NCBI RefSeq assembly: GCF_001548055.1
Contig: NZ_AP014724.1
Span: forward strand, 1,240,001 to 1,304,000
Reading direction: 5' to 3'
Length of the DNA stretch: 64,000 nucleotides
Source: Sulfurospirillum cavolei
GTDB lineage: Bacteria > Campylobacterota > Campylobacteria > Campylobacterales > Sulfurospirillaceae
Every line of letters starts with the position of its first letter. Position 1 is the stretch's first letter. A program made the position numbers and the translations under genes. The notes under the pieces are model-generated. The model ran no database searches, was not told the origin of the DNA, and saw only the letters and a list, made by a program, of their open reading frames with translations. Of the stretch, positions 8,136-17,524 are shown piece after piece.

Positions 8136-8915
8136 ATGCTTTTGGGTGTGAATATCGACCATATCGCCGTATTAAGGGAAGCGCGCAAGATCAACGATCC
8201 CGATCCTTTGGACGCGCTCTTTTTCGTTAAACGCTCCGGAGCCGATCAGATCACGATTCATCTTCGCGAAGATCGACGCCATATGAACGACGAAGATGCG
8301 CAAAAAATCATTTCACAATCGCAACTTCCCGTGAATTTAGAGTGTTCGATGAACGCTGAGATTCTTGAAAAAGTGTTAGCTTTCTTGCCGCATCGAGCGA
8401 CCTTGGTTCCCGAAAAACGCGAAGAAGTTACAACGGAGGGCGGCTTGGACGTTCTTGCGCATTTCGAGGCTCTCAATCAGGCGATCAAGCGTTTGCATCA
8501 AGCGCAGATCGAAGTATCGCTTTTTATCGATCCTTCGGTGGAAATGATCGAAGCGGCGCACCGTTTAGGCGTTGAATGGATTGAACTGCATACGGGTTTG
8601 TACGCCAATATTTATGCGATGTTGTATGCCAATTTGGCGCGAACGCCTCATTCGATTGTTGAGCTGCAACTGGATCGAAAAACCTTACATGTCAAGTTGG
8701 AAGCATCTTTGAGAGAGCTTGAAAATGCCGCCAATATAGCGCGTCGATTGGGAATGAAAGTCGCCGCCGGGCACGGTCTTAATTATCAAAACGTCAAGCC
8801 AATCGTCGCTATGGCTGCGATCGAAGAACTCAATATCGGACAGAGTATTATCGCGCGTTCCGTTTTTGTCGGCTTAGAATGCGCGATTAAAGAGATGTTA
8901 GGATTGGTACGATGA
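8136..8915 (+). CDS. pdxJ: Pyridoxine 5'-phosphate synthase
   Basis: Condenses 3-amino-2-oxopropyl phosphate with 1-deoxyxylulose 5-phosphate to pyridoxine 5'-phosphate in the DXP-dependent vitamin B6 pathway. The 259-residue TIM barrel begins LLGVNIDHIAVLREAR and has HLREDRRHM, the phosphate-site motif VAAGHGLNYQNV and ELNIGQSIIARSVFVGL. All are typical of PdxJ. The start is supported by AAAGGATGCAG just upstream. It overlaps pdxA by four bases (ATGA), so the two enzymes acting at the same step are coupled. Confidence 0.96.
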   Translation: MLLGVNIDHIAVLREARKINDPDPLDALFFVKRSGADQITIHLREDRRHMNDEDAQKIISQSQLPVNLECSMNAEILEKVLAFLPHRATLVPEKREEVTTEGGLDVLAHFEALNQAIKRLHQAQIEVSLFIDPSVEMIEAAHRLGVEWIELHTGLYANIYAMLYANLARTPHSIVELQLDRKTLHVKLEASLRELENAANIARRLGMKVAAGHGLNYQNVKPIVAMAAIEELNIGQSIIARSVFVGLECAIKEMLGLVR

Positions 8916-9850
8916 AAAAACTTGCCATCAGCATCGGCGATCTTAACGGCGTCGGTTTGGAAATTGCGCTCAGAGCGCACCGAGAAATTACGAAAGTCTG
9001 TAAGCCGATTTATTGCATTAACGAAAACATGTTAGCATGGGGAAGCGCACTTTTGGGAATCGACGTACCCGAAGATTTCGAAATTCGCGATTGCGGAAAA
9101 GTTTTTGAAATTACTCCGGGCGTTTGTTGCGCCGATGCCGGAGAGAGTTCCTATGATTCGTTTATCACGGCGGTGGCATTGGCCAAAAGTAATGAAGTCG
9201 ATGCGATCGTGACGTTGCCGATCAATAAAGAGGCATGGGAAAAAGCGGGCTTGGAATATAAAGGTCATACCGATGCTCTTAGCGATTTACTCGGATGCGA
9301 AGCGATCATGATGCTTGGATGCGAAGCGATGTTCGTCATTTTGTACACGCATCATATTCCGCTTCGTGATGTGCCGCACGAGATCAAAACGAAAAAGCTT
9401 AAACCGTTTTTACTCAAAATATACGAAGAACTCGGATGTGAACGTATCGCGGTTTTAGGGTTAAATCCGCATGCGGGAGATCACGGCGTTATCGGCGACG
9501 AAGATAGCGAAATCGAAAAAGCGATTCAAAAAGCCAACCATTTTTTAGAACGTGAAGTTTTTTTCGGTCCCATGGTTCCCGATACCGCTTTTTCAACCGC
9601 CAATCGTGAAAAATTTAAGTATTTCGTTTGCATGTACCACGACCAAGGTTTGATCCCTCTCAAAACGCTCTATTTTGAAGAGAGTATCAACGTAAGTCTC
9701 AATGCGGGCATTATACGAACGTCGGTTGATCACGGAACCGCTTTTGATATTGCCTATACAAACGCTCAAGAGCTTTCAACGCTTAGTTACGTCAATGCCG
9801 TTCACGAAGCGTTGAAGCTGACCGGTACTAAAGTCTTATTGACCTTTTAG
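8912..9850 (+). CDS. pdxA: 4-hydroxythreonine-4-phosphate dehydrogenase
   Basis: Oxidises 4-phosphohydroxy-L-threonine, yielding 3-amino-2-oxopropyl phosphate for PdxJ. The sequence starts KKLAISIGDLNGVGLEI. It carries metal-ligand regions HHIPLRDVPH, MYHDQGLIPLKTL and SVDHGTAFDIA, all signature PdxA motifs. At 312 residues it is a little shorter than the E. coli enzyme. It overlaps pdxJ by four bases and ends overlapping by four bases with the convergent methyltransferase gene. Confidence 0.95.
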   Translation: MKKLAISIGDLNGVGLEIALRAHREITKVCKPIYCINENMLAWGSALLGIDVPEDFEIRDCGKVFEITPGVCCADAGESSYDSFITAVALAKSNEVDAIVTLPINKEAWEKAGLEYKGHTDALSDLLGCEAIMMLGCEAMFVILYTHHIPLRDVPHEIKTKKLKPFLLKIYEELGCERIAVLGLNPHAGDHGVIGDEDSEIEKAIQKANHFLEREVFFGPMVPDTAFSTANREKFKYFVCMYHDQGLIPLKTLYFEESINVSLNAGIIRTSVDHGTAFDIAYTNAQELSTLSYVNAVHEALKLTGTKVLLTF

Positions 9851-10461
9851 GCTTTTGCGGCAAAACAGAGGATGACCTCATACGTTTTGCCGTTTTTGCT
9901 CACGGTGTGTGCGTGGACGAAACGCGGTTTTTCAAAGCCGTTTTCGGTGAAAAAACGCACCCACTCTTCCCTTGAAAATCCAAAATGGTATACGCCCGTG
10001 TTGTCCGAGTGAAAACTTCCGTCCTCTTTGTCCAAGTCGGCAATCGCTAAGAGCCCTTTGTCTGAGAGGATACGGGAAAATTTTCGAATAAGGTGCGAAG
10101 GCTCTTGGATATGGTGAAACGCCATGGCACTTACGATACGATCGAATCGCAAAGCACCGAAATCCGCATCAATGTCCAATGCCAAGGTGTCAATATGAGT
10201 CAATCCGCTTTCATCGGCTTTACGTTGAAATTGCTCCAACATCGCACTTGAAAGATCTGCGCCGACGAGTTTCCCGACAAAAGGAGCGATATTGAGTCCC
10301 ACAAGTCCGGTGCCGCAGCCAAAGTCCAAAACACAGTCGTCTTTTGAAAACGAAACGGAGTCTAAGATCGCATCGGTAATATTTTTAGCAAGGCTTAAAC
10401 GCATATTGTTTTGATCCCACGTTTGTGCTACGGCATCAAAGCGTTGTTTCGTGTCCGTCAT
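9847..10461 (-). CDS. Class I SAM-dependent methyltransferase (UbiE-like)
   Basis: A 204-residue Rossmann-fold methyltransferase. Motif I is VLDFGCGTGLVGLNIAP, followed by LVGADLSSAMLEQ (motif II) and FDRIVSAMAFHHI (post-motif III). The substrate is unknown. It is the last gene of the nikKMLQO operon, overlapping nikO by 26 bp, with its own Shine-Dalgarno (GGAGAACGT) before the ATG. Consistent association of such a methyltransferase with nickel transport would suggest metal-related chemistry, but that is inference. It overlaps pdxA tail to tail. Confidence 0.8.
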   Translation of the reverse strand: MTDTKQRFDAVAQTWDQNNMRLSLAKNITDAILDSVSFSKDDCVLDFGCGTGLVGLNIAPFVGKLVGADLSSAMLEQFQRKADESGLTHIDTLALDIDADFGALRFDRIVSAMAFHHIQEPSHLIRKFSRILSDKGLLAIADLDKEDGSFHSDNTGVYHFGFSREEWVRFFTENGFEKPRFVHAHTVSKNGKTYEVILCFAAKA

Positions 10462-11152
10462 ACGTTCTCCAGATATAAGATTTTTGGGGGTTTGAGGCGT
10501 TAAACGTACCGTGTAAACCCTCTTGCGTCATCGTATAGATTTTATCGACGATGGATTCGAGAAACTCTCTGTGATGCGAAACGATGATGATGCTTTTATC
10601 GATTTTACGTAAAATCGCAACGAGCTTTTGTTGCATGGCATTGTCCAATCCATTGGTCGGCTCGTCTAAAAGCATGAGTTTGGGTTCGGCGATTAAGACG
10701 CCGGCAAGTGCTACTAATTTTTTTTCGCCTCCGGAGAGATGATAGACTACTTTCTTCGCCAAGTGTGCAATGCCTAAATCCTGAAGCATCATAGCGGTTT
10801 TAAGTGCGGCTTCCTCTTTGGATATGCCTTGGGCAAGGAGGCTAAACGCGACGTCATCCTCGACGATAGGTGCTAAAAATTGATTGTCGGAGTCTTGAAA
10901 AAGATAGCCGATCATCGTACGCACGGTTTTAAAATCGTCCAAGGAGCGCATCGGTCGGTGAAACAGTTCCAAGAGACCGCTTTGCGGCAAAGACAATCCG
11001 GCGATCATCTCCAAAAGCGTCGTTTTACCGCAACCGTTAGGTCCGATAATCGCAATTTTCTCTTTATGCGAAAGGTTTAACGTGATGCCGTTATAGAGCG
11101 TCACGCCGTTACGTGCGGCGGAAATATTTTTCATCGTTAGCGAACAACTCAT
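10436..11152 (-). CDS. nikO: Nickel/cobalt ECF transporter ATPase
   Basis: ATP-binding subunit of an energy-coupling-factor metal transporter (NikO/CbiO family). Walker A is IGPNGCGKTTLL, the Q-loop region is GYLFQDSDNQFL, the signature is HLSGGEKKLVALAGVL and Walker B is LMLLDEPTNGLD, followed by the HHREFL switch His. A longer frame starts at 11173. The ATG at 11152 overlaps the nikQ stop as ATGA and has AAGGG upstream, so I use it (238 residues). It powers uptake with NikQ and NikM. Confidence 0.92.
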   Translation of the reverse strand: MSCSLTMKNISAARNGVTLYNGITLNLSHKEKIAIIGPNGCGKTTLLEMIAGLSLPQSGLLELFHRPMRSLDDFKTVRTMIGYLFQDSDNQFLAPIVEDDVAFSLLAQGISKEEAALKTAMMLQDLGIAHLAKKVVYHLSGGEKKLVALAGVLIAEPKLMLLDEPTNGLDNAMQQKLVAILRKIDKSIIIVSHHREFLESIVDKIYTMTQEGLHGTFNASNPQKSYIWRTYDGHETTL

Positions 11153-11823
11153 AGTAGATACCCTTGATGCCAAAAAAGTGAGATAAGCGTCAATAACGTT
11201 GCAATCGCGTCGTTGGAGCTCAAGCTTTGGCGGCGGCTTAAGGTGTAAATTTCACCTTGAAATCCCCGAAGCAGCATTGCTTTTTGCAAAGCGACCGAGC
11301 GTTCTAAAGCCTTGATTACCAGCGTGCCGATAAATCCCGCCAACGTTTTATACGATAAAAGATCGGTTTTGGGCGTAAAACCGCGAATGCGTAGCGTATT
11401 TTTAAAGAGTACGAGTTCATGGCGAATCAGAAAAATCGATTTACTCGTAAAGAAAAAGAGCGTCGTTATTTTATGCGGTAAAGCGAGGCGTTGCATCGCA
11501 ATCGCGATCGTAAATTCGTTACAGCCGTGAAAGAGCAGTAAAATACAAAGCAACATCAAGTTGGAACGAAGGAGCATTAATCCCGCAAGATGCTCTTGAT
11601 GTTGCCAATAAAGCGTGAGTGCAATGAAAACGATCAGCGTATTGAGCATGACAAGACGCTTGAAAATAATCAGCAAAAAGCGTCGTTTGAGCCATGCCAA
11701 AAAAAATAAGATCAGCGACATCGAAACGTACATGTGCGTTTGAAGTGCGATCGTGCAACCGTATACGAGGGCTAAAAGCAAGGCGACGCAAGGCGTTATC
11801 GGCGGGTGGGACGTTTGATCCAA
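11149..11823 (-). CDS. nikQ: Nickel/cobalt ECF transporter permease (CbiQ/NikQ)
   Basis: T-component of the ECF transporter, coupling the ATPase to the substrate-binding NikM. It has 224 residues with about five hydrophobic segments and the cytoplasmic coupling region SVALQKAMLLRGFQGE, where ALxxRG-type motifs contact the ATPase. The N-terminus is Pro-rich and short. It overlaps nikL by 28 bp and nikO by four. Confidence 0.85.
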   Translation of the reverse strand: MDQTSHPPITPCVALLLALVYGCTIALQTHMYVSMSLILFFLAWLKRRFLLIIFKRLVMLNTLIVFIALTLYWQHQEHLAGLMLLRSNLMLLCILLLFHGCNEFTIAIAMQRLALPHKITTLFFFTSKSIFLIRHELVLFKNTLRIRGFTPKTDLLSYKTLAGFIGTLVIKALERSVALQKAMLLRGFQGEIYTLSRRQSLSSNDAIATLLTLISLFWHQGYLL

Positions 11824-12218
11824 AAGAGTGCTCCAAAGAAAAAGACAATTATAGCCAATCCTAAGGCGACTTTACTCAAAGGCGTATCGGCAGGTAAGGT
11901 TTTGAGCTCTTCTTTTGTGTGGGATTTTGCTTCGTAGTCCAACGTCGCTTGATGCCCCATACCGCCTTCAACGGTAATTTTGAAATGCGGTGCAGGCAAC
12001 TTGATGGAGGCTTTTCCTTCATCGTCGGTTTGAACGCGTGCTAATTCTTTGTCTTGAAAATCTTGAAGCAGGATCGTGCATTGTTTACACGGAGCGGATT
12101 TGGTAAAGTAGCTTTGAACGTATAAACTCCCCTCTTCGTCGTAAGCGAAAAGATTGATTTTATGTGCGTACAAAGTCGAGATACTTAAAAAAGCGATGAT
12201 TATAAAACGAACTATCAT
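11796..12218 (-). CDS. nikL: NikL-type accessory protein of the nickel transporter
   Basis: A 140-residue protein with an N-terminal signal or anchor (MIVRFIIIAFLSISTLYA), a periplasmic beta-domain containing a CKQC pair, and a C-terminal membrane helix (VALGLAIIVFFFGALFWI) ending in Arg/Lys. This matches the NikL/CbiL-like auxiliary component of nikKMLQO systems. The frame is open upstream to 12437, but the ATG at 12218 overlaps the nikM stop as ATGA and has GGAGG upstream. That is the true start. Confidence 0.75.
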   Translation of the reverse strand: MIVRFIIIAFLSISTLYAHKINLFAYDEEGSLYVQSYFTKSAPCKQCTILLQDFQDKELARVQTDDEGKASIKLPAPHFKITVEGGMGHQATLDYEAKSHTKEELKTLPADTPLSKVALGLAIIVFFFGALFWIKRPTRR

Positions 12219-12811
12219 ACGACCTCCAACCATGCGGGTGCGACTTTTTCGATAAAACGAAGTGCAAAAAGCGTGATGACGCCTTCGATGAACATCACGG
12301 GTAGGTGTGCTAAAAACGCCAATTGTGCGGCACTGACGAACGCTTCGCCGTTTAAGGCTAAGGTAAGCGAGAGCAAGAACGCCGATAAGCCTAAGGGAAC
12401 AAAGCCGATGCAAAACCATAAGGCGGTTTTTTTCCATAGCGTATGCGGATGTAAGCGAAAGAGAAAATACCCCGCAAGCGTTGGAAACGCAAGATTGAAC
12501 ACGTTAACGCCGAGCGTCGTGAGTCCGCCGTAGCCGAATAAAATACCTTGTAAGAAGAGCGCGACGAAAATTGCCACAAAAGCGCGCGGACCTAACAGTG
12601 CGCCGACGATACCGCCTAAAACCAAGTGAACCGACGTCGGACCTAAGGGAATATGAATAAACGACGCTAAGAAAAAGAGTGCGGATAAAACGGCGGTTTT
12701 AGGAATCTCTTCGTTTTTAAGCGTTTTAAACGCGTAAAAAACCAGTGCCGTCGAAAGAACGGCACCTCCGATCAGAATTTCGGGGCGTAATACCCCTTCG
12801 CTAATATGCAT
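12215..12811 (-). CDS. nikM: Nickel/cobalt ECF transporter substrate-binding subunit
   Basis: S-component that binds Ni(II) or Co(II). The N-terminus [13 protein letters not shown] is the family hallmark: Met1 and His2 take part in metal coordination in characterised CbiM/NikM. The 198 residues form about six membrane helices, with a conserved HIPLGPTSVHLVLGG segment containing a second His. Nickel rather than cobalt is inferred from the linked NikK and NikL components. The ATG shares a base with the nikK stop (TAATG). Confidence 0.92.
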   Translation of the reverse strand: MHISEGVLRPEILIGGAVLSTALVFYAFKTLKNEEIPKTAVLSALFFLASFIHIPLGPTSVHLVLGGIVGALLGPRAFVAIFVALFLQGILFGYGGLTTLGVNVFNLAFPTLAGYFLFRLHPHTLWKKTALWFCIGFVPLGLSAFLLSLTLALNGEAFVSAAQLAFLAHLPVMFIEGVITLFALRFIEKVAPAWLEVV

Positions 12812-13554
12812 TAGTGAATCTTTTCGGTTTTAAGCCACAAAACGGCACCCAGTTCTACCGGATAGCTTTTACCCTCGTGTTTGATTTTTTCGTCGTCGTC
12901 GATTAAAGCGGCAAATCCCCACCAGCCCTCAAGCGGTAAAGCCACATGAAAAACACCGTTATTATCGGCTTTGACGACTTGTGTTACGTACATGTCGTTG
13001 GGAGCTTTAAGCCCTTGTGTGTTGTAGTATTCGATTTCGATTTCGGCATTGGGAACGGGTTTACCTTTGTAGAGCACTTTGCCGCTAAAAAGATTTCCGG
13101 CATAAAGCGAGTAAGGGCGTGAAAGCGGAATGATTTCGGCTTTGAGTCCGATGGGTTTATCCCAACCTTCGCCCGAATTAAACGCATCGACGATTGTTTT
13201 CGTTTGATGGCGAATAAACTTGTCTTCCGCAGGTTCGAAGTACGGCATCGGATCGACGTAAAATTGGTACACGCCGGGTTCTTTGATCGTATATTCGCTT
13301 TTCCACGTCGTCATTTTATTTTTTTCGACCGATTGGAGATTGCTTAGAAGCGATGTTTTTTTACCTTCAAAGAAGACGCCTGCTTCCTTAGGTTTTTGCA
13401 TGTTCATCGATTGTTGTTCAAACGGGTGCGTAAACTCGTATTGAATCGAAACTTTCGGATTTTTTTGTTCGACGACCGACTGATCGGTCATAACCGTTTG
13501 AAAGTGAGCCAAAAGCGACGTTGCGCAAACCAGTGATGCCAATAATATTTTCAT
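12811..13554 (-). CDS. nikK: NikK-type periplasmic protein of the nickel transporter (DUF4198)
   Basis: A 247-residue secreted protein with signal peptide [18 protein letters not shown] and a DUF4198-like beta-sandwich typical of NikK. It probably assists metal delivery in the periplasm. The longer frame to 13665 is rejected: GAGG lies nine bases before the ATG at 13554, and the hydrophobic signal starts there. A candidate metal-responsive operator lies 17-45 bp upstream. It is the first gene of nikKMLQO plus methyltransferase. Confidence 0.8.
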   Translation of the reverse strand: MKILLASLVCATSLLAHFQTVMTDQSVVEQKNPKVSIQYEFTHPFEQQSMNMQKPKEAGVFFEGKKTSLLSNLQSVEKNKMTTWKSEYTIKEPGVYQFYVDPMPYFEPAEDKFIRHQTKTIVDAFNSGEGWDKPIGLKAEIIPLSRPYSLYAGNLFSGKVLYKGKPVPNAEIEIEYYNTQGLKAPNDMYVTQVVKADNNGVFHVALPLEGWWGFAALIDDDEKIKHEGKSYPVELGAVLWLKTEKIH

Positions 13555-13570
13555 ACGAATGGTCCTCATA

Positions 13571-13599
13571 AATAATACTTGAATTAATTTGATATTATT
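13571..13599 (-). promoter_or_regulatory. Palindromic candidate NikR-type operator upstream of nikK
   Basis: AATAATA (13571-13577) and TATTATT (13593-13599) form a perfect inverted repeat of 7-bp arms separated by 15 nt. It sits in the 70-bp gap between mnmH and nikK, where it would overlap the promoter or start region. The half-site spacing is about two helical turns, as expected for a tetrameric ribbon-helix-helix regulator. Helicobacter NikR sites use similar AT-rich half-sites. Assignment to NikR is inference. Confidence 0.5.
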
Positions 13600-13625
13600 G
13601 TCGCATTTATGACGTAAAAAAGGGC

Positions 13626-14630
13626 TTAAAGCGTTTCGCGAAGGTTGATGAGTGAAGCGATGCATGCCGCTTCGTTTGCATTGTCGAAAACAAAGCTTAC
13701 ATGTAAAGGTTTTTGATAGACCAAATCGTAATAATCGCGCAGTAAGAAGGTAACGACGCTTTGTAAATCACGGCGTTCGTACGCATCGATAATCGCCTCT
13801 TTAACGCTTTTACGAATGTAAGGCGCGATAATCGCCATTGCGCGGTAAAAAAATTCCGGCGTTACGTTTTGGTAGTAATGTAAGATGCGTTTCGTACGCA
13901 TTTCAAAGGGTGCGGTAATTTCGACGCGAACGCCTGCTTGAATGTTTTGATACACGCGCGCGGGAATCGTGACTTTTCCAAGACGCTTGCTCTCGGCTTC
14001 GACAAAGATACTCTGATCGGGTTCTAAAGCGAAAAGAGCGTTAAAGAGGCTGTTTTCAAACATCTTTTGGCTCGGTTGCGCTCCGCAGACCGCGCCGAAA
14101 CTCGAACCTAAATGATTGGCGAATCCTTCGATATCGAGCGAAGGCGAGAGTCGTTTGAGCAACTCGGTTTTTCCGCAACCCGTTTTTCCTCCGAGGACGA
14201 TAAAACGTCGGTGAGGCAATTGCTCGAAAAACGTTAGTACGTACGCGCGATAACGTTTATAACCGCCTTCCAAACGATAGACTTGATAACCGATATGCGA
14301 CAATATAATGGCGATCGAACTGGATCTTAGCCCTCCTCTAGCACAATAAATGCCGATCTTCGAGCCTATGGGATAGTGTTTTGCGATCGTTTGAAGGTGT
14401 GCGGCAACGTTTTCGCAGATGTAACGCGCGCCTAAAATCTTGGCTTCGTTGCGCGATCGTTGTTTGTAAATCGTACCGACTTCTTGGTGTTGTGCATCGC
14501 TTAGCGCATAAAAGTTTTGTGCGCCTACGATGCAAGATTCGCTAAATTCTTTGGGGCTACGAGCGTCGATCAGAAGATCCAACGCTTCGCGAGACGCTAA
14601 AAACGTTTCGACGTCGCATTCTTTTAACAT
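13626..14630 (-). CDS. mnmH: tRNA 2-selenouridine synthase
   Basis: Converts 2-thiouridine at the wobble position of some tRNAs to 2-selenouridine via a geranylated intermediate, using selenophosphate. The N-terminal rhodanese domain has the active-site Cys in [13 protein letters not shown] (C96). The C-terminal P-loop domain carries GGKTGCGKT (about residues 147-155). The 334 residues fit the family. It implies selenium use by the organism, although selD is not in this window. It overlaps the HIT gene by seven bases at its start and is the last gene of a long minus-strand run. Confidence 0.92.
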   Translation of the reverse strand: MLKECDVETFLASREALDLLIDARSPKEFSESCIVGAQNFYALSDAQHQEVGTIYKQRSRNEAKILGARYICENVAAHLQTIAKHYPIGSKIGIYCARGGLRSSSIAIILSHIGYQVYRLEGGYKRYRAYVLTFFEQLPHRRFIVLGGKTGCGKTELLKRLSPSLDIEGFANHLGSSFGAVCGAQPSQKMFENSLFNALFALEPDQSIFVEAESKRLGKVTIPARVYQNIQAGVRVEITAPFEMRTKRILHYYQNVTPEFFYRAMAIIAPYIRKSVKEAIIDAYERRDLQSVVTFLLRDYYDLVYQKPLHVSFVFDNANEAACIASLINLRETL

Positions 14631-15115
14631 GAAAAATACGTCGGAATCAGCGCGTGAAGTGTGTGATACAAGGCGTCAAAATCCGTACCGTAGACGCGGG
14701 TTTGCGCTATAGCGGTAATAAAATTGGTGTCGCCGCTCCAACGCGGAAGAATATGGTAATGTACATGTTCGGCAATGCCGGCACCGCCGCTTTTACCCAA
14801 ATTCATACCTAAATTGACGCCGTGCGCTCCCAGCCCTTCTTTAAGCATTTTAACCGAGCATTGCACCAGATGCGACATACGAAGCCACGTCGAAGACTCT
14901 AAAGACTCGATGGCGTCGGTATGAACGTGCGGTATAACCATAAAATGCCCCGGCGTGTACGGGTAGCGGTTCATCACGACAAAGCAGAGTTCGTCGCGAT
15001 AGAGAACGTGATGTACTTCGTCCATTTCGGGATGTTCGCTAATACGGCAAAACACACACCCCTCTTCTTTTTCCTTAAAATAAACGTCGCGCCACGGTGC
15101 GTACATGTAATCCAT
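14624..15115 (-). CDS. HIT family nucleotide hydrolase (Ap4A hydrolase-like)
   Basis: A 163-residue histidine-triad protein. The catalytic triad motif is visible as HVHYHILPRW, preceded by NLGMNLGKSGGAGIAEH. The N-terminal CVFCRI and the His of HHVLYRDELC look like the zinc site of Ap4A phosphorylase-type HIT proteins. The ATG at 15115 overlaps the trpC stop (TGATG); an alternative TTG lies one codon earlier. It probably hydrolyses dinucleoside polyphosphates or nucleoside phosphoramidates. Confidence 0.88.
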   Translation of the reverse strand: MDYMYAPWRDVYFKEKEEGCVFCRISEHPEMDEVHHVLYRDELCFVVMNRYPYTPGHFMVIPHVHTDAIESLESSTWLRMSHLVQCSVKMLKEGLGAHGVNLGMNLGKSGGAGIAEHVHYHILPRWSGDTNFITAIAQTRVYGTDFDALYHTLHALIPTYFSC

Positions 15116-15903
15116 CAATCGACCTTTTTGATCGCTGCCAATGCGGACGCGATATCGGGTTCGCGCATAAAGTATTCGCCGATCAAAAAAGCGTCCGCGC
15201 CGACTTTGCTTAAATGCCGAATCGTCTCTTTATCGTTCAAACCGCTTTCCGCGACGATAATTTTACCTTGAGGAATGAGCGGCATGAGCTTTTCGGTTAG
15301 GCTCATATCCATATCGAAAGTCTCCAAATTGCGATGGTTGATACCGATAATGTTTGCGCCTGCAAAAATCGCTTTGACCAAATCTTCTTTGTCGTGAATT
15401 TCGACTAAAACTTCCAATCCTAAGCGAAACGCATACTCTAAAAGGTGTTTAAGCTCGGTTTTACTGAGCGCTTTGGCGATCAACAAAATAAAATCGGCAC
15501 CGTAAACGAGTGCCTCGACGATCTGATACTCGTCTACGATAAAATCTTTTCGAAGCAGCGGCGTCGGAACGTAACGGCGTATTTGCGTCAGGTATTCTAA
15601 ATCGCCCTTAAAATAGTGCGGCTCGGTTAAAACGGAAATCGCATCGGCTTTGCCTAACTCATACGCTTTTGCGATCTCAAGCGGATCGAAATCCTCTTTG
15701 ATAATCCCTTTACTCGGGCTTGCTTTTTTCACTTCGGCGATAATGCGGTAAGGATTGTCGCTCGTTGCTTTCAGATACGGCTTAACGTCGCGCGGCATAT
15801 AAGGATTAAACGCAAGGCTTCGCCCTAACCAATCGATCGTATACTTTTTTTTCTTTTTCTCCAAATCGTCTTTGGTACGCTTGATAATCTCGTCTAAAAT
15901 CAT
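15115..15903 (-). CDS. trpC: Indole-3-glycerol-phosphate synthase
   Basis: Cyclises carboxyphenylamino-deoxyribulose phosphate to indole-3-glycerol phosphate in tryptophan synthesis. The TIM-barrel protein has [49 protein letters not shown] and [11 protein letters not shown], all TrpC signatures. The ATG at 15903 overlaps the TPR lipoprotein stop as ATGA, giving 262 residues. An upstream in-frame start at 15924 is unlikely. It stands apart from other trp genes and is monofunctional. Confidence 0.95.
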   Translation of the reverse strand: MILDEIIKRTKDDLEKKKKKYTIDWLGRSLAFNPYMPRDVKPYLKATSDNPYRIIAEVKKASPSKGIIKEDFDPLEIAKAYELGKADAISVLTEPHYFKGDLEYLTQIRRYVPTPLLRKDFIVDEYQIVEALVYGADFILLIAKALSKTELKHLLEYAFRLGLEVLVEIHDKEDLVKAIFAGANIIGINHRNLETFDMDMSLTEKLMPLIPQGKIIVAESGLNDKETIRHLSKVGADAFLIGEYFMREPDIASALAAIKKVD

Positions 15904-17168
15904 GGTTGTTTCTCTTTGAGGCATTGTTTGATGGCATTAATGTGGCTTAGCACTTCGGGTTCGGTGGAGATGCTTTCGTCGAAATCTTTCATAATATCGT
16001 AGGCTTTTTGGCACTCTCCTAGCTTGTAGTATCCCCACGCTAAAGAGTCCAAATAGTAAGGCGAATCGGGTTCGAGTTTTAACGCCCGCTCCACCAAAGC
16101 GATTCCTTTTTTAACATCGATAGTATGATCGATCAATAAGTAGCCGTAGTAATTTAAATAGACCGAATCGTTCAAGATAGCGGTCACTTCTTCAAATTTA
16201 TGCGTTATAGACTGTAAAACTTCGGGCGAAAGAGCGTTTTTATTGAGCTCGTATTCGTAAATCGCCATTTTACCGAGGTAGTCGATGTTTTTCGTATCGT
16301 CGTAGAGTTCTGCGGCAAGTTCGTAAGCGTTTTTAAATTTCTTTTGCGTTGCATAAATTTGGAGCAATAAATCTTCGTTAAACCGACTTTTTTCCAAAAA
16401 GGCGATCGCGCCTTTGACGTCTTTGGAATAGAGCATCAATTCGACGATTTTCTTGGCGATTTCTTCGTTTTGGTTCTCTTTGTAGAGTTTCTTATACGTA
16501 GCGATCAATCCGTTCACGTTACGATCGCGTCCGTAGATTTCAACGAGTTTGTAGCACACGTGTTGCCCGCATCCTTCCATGGATGCAAAGGTTTCAAGGT
16601 ACGCCATGGCGTCGTCTTTACGGTCTAAAAAGCGGTACAACACTTCGACCATATTCATCAACAGCTCTTCGGAAGGTTCGAGTTTGTACGCACTTTCAAA
16701 GTATTTGAGCGCAACGTCGTAGTTTTTCATCTGCAAATACAAATTGGCGGCAATGCTTAAGTGTTGAACGGTCTTGTCGGTACCGATTAACGAAAGGATC
16801 TCTTTTTCCGCTTCTTCATAGCGTTTTTCTTTGACGAGTTGGCCGACATGTAAGCGTGTAAAGTTTTTCTCTTCGGGGTATTTTCGAAGTCCTTCATCGA
16901 TCAATGCGGCGGCATCTTGCGTTTGGAGAACAAACGCTAAACCCGCTTCTTCGGTCAAATAGTCTTTCTTTTGGCTCTGATCGTAGAGAACGTGGTATAC
17001 TCTTTTAGCATTCGCATAATCGCCGCGTTGTTGATAATCAAGGGCTTGAAGAATAAGGTTGTCCTCTTCTTCAAAGACTTTTTTGGTCGTTTCGGTGAAG
17101 ACGACTTCTTTGGTGCTACATCCCACCAAAAGGAAAAAAACGACTATAAAGGAATAATACCGGGACAT
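15900..17168 (-). CDS. TPR-repeat lipoprotein
   Basis: A 422-residue lipoprotein: signal peptide with lipobox FFLLVGC, Cys at residue 17, followed by tandem helical repeats typical of tetratricopeptide repeats (for example [19 protein letters not shown] and [29 protein letters not shown]). It is probably anchored in the periplasmic membrane leaflet as a protein-interaction scaffold. Its partner is unknown. It overlaps the YkgJ-like gene by 25 bp and trpC by four. Confidence 0.8.
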   Translation of the reverse strand: MSRYYSFIVVFFLLVGCSTKEVVFTETTKKVFEEEDNLILQALDYQQRGDYANAKRVYHVLYDQSQKKDYLTEEAGLAFVLQTQDAAALIDEGLRKYPEEKNFTRLHVGQLVKEKRYEEAEKEILSLIGTDKTVQHLSIAANLYLQMKNYDVALKYFESAYKLEPSEELLMNMVEVLYRFLDRKDDAMAYLETFASMEGCGQHVCYKLVEIYGRDRNVNGLIATYKKLYKENQNEEIAKKIVELMLYSKDVKGAIAFLEKSRFNEDLLLQIYATQKKFKNAYELAAELYDDTKNIDYLGKMAIYEYELNKNALSPEVLQSITHKFEEVTAILNDSVYLNYYGYLLIDHTIDVKKGIALVERALKLEPDSPYYLDSLAWGYYKLGECQKAYDIMKDFDESISTEPEVLSHINAIKQCLKEKQP

Positions 17169-17524
17169 TCTGAAACTACCTCGTTCATGTTATCTTTAAA
17201 ATGTTCCCAAAAGGGAAACGTTCGACACTGTTTGGGACGTACTTCGTAGATACCGCATTGTTTGCGGTGCGAATCGAAAAAAATACACGCATACCCACTT
17301 TCGTGAACGACCTCTTTGATCGTGAAACGATAGCGAATTTTGTTTAAATAGTTATTGATAAAAAGCACTTTGTTCAAAGAAAGTTTTGCCGCAATCGCTT
17401 CGATCTCTTCTGTGCTGACCCAAATATAACCGCTTTCTCCGATACAGCAGTTTCCCTGACACGTTTCGCACGCGCTAGGATCGAAAGCGTAGGGATAATC
17501 GTTGCAATGCATTAGTTCTGCCAT
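17144..17524 (-). CDS. YkgJ-like cysteine-cluster protein
   Basis: A 126-residue protein of the CxxCxxxCC family (YkgJ/UPF0153). The motif CETCQGNCC sits near the N-terminus, with later conserved Cys in CGIYEVRPKQCRTFPFW. These probably bind zinc or an iron-sulfur cluster. The biochemical role is not established. The start is ambiguous: ATG at 17524 has AAGAG upstream, while ATG at 17512 makes a TAATG overlap with the preceding methyltransferase gene. Confidence 0.75.
   Translation of the reverse strand: MAELMHCNDYPYAFDPSACETCQGNCCIGESGYIWVSTEEIEAIAAKLSLNKVLFINNYLNKIRYRFTIKEVVHESGYACIFFDSHRKQCGIYEVRPKQCRTFPFWEHFKDNMNEVVSECPGIIPL

Noticed and set aside
7647-8162. 171-residue minus-strand frame across the terminator and pdxJ promoter
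   Set aside because: It overlaps the cytochrome b gene, a good terminator and the pdxJ -10 box, and has a composition typical of antisense reading.
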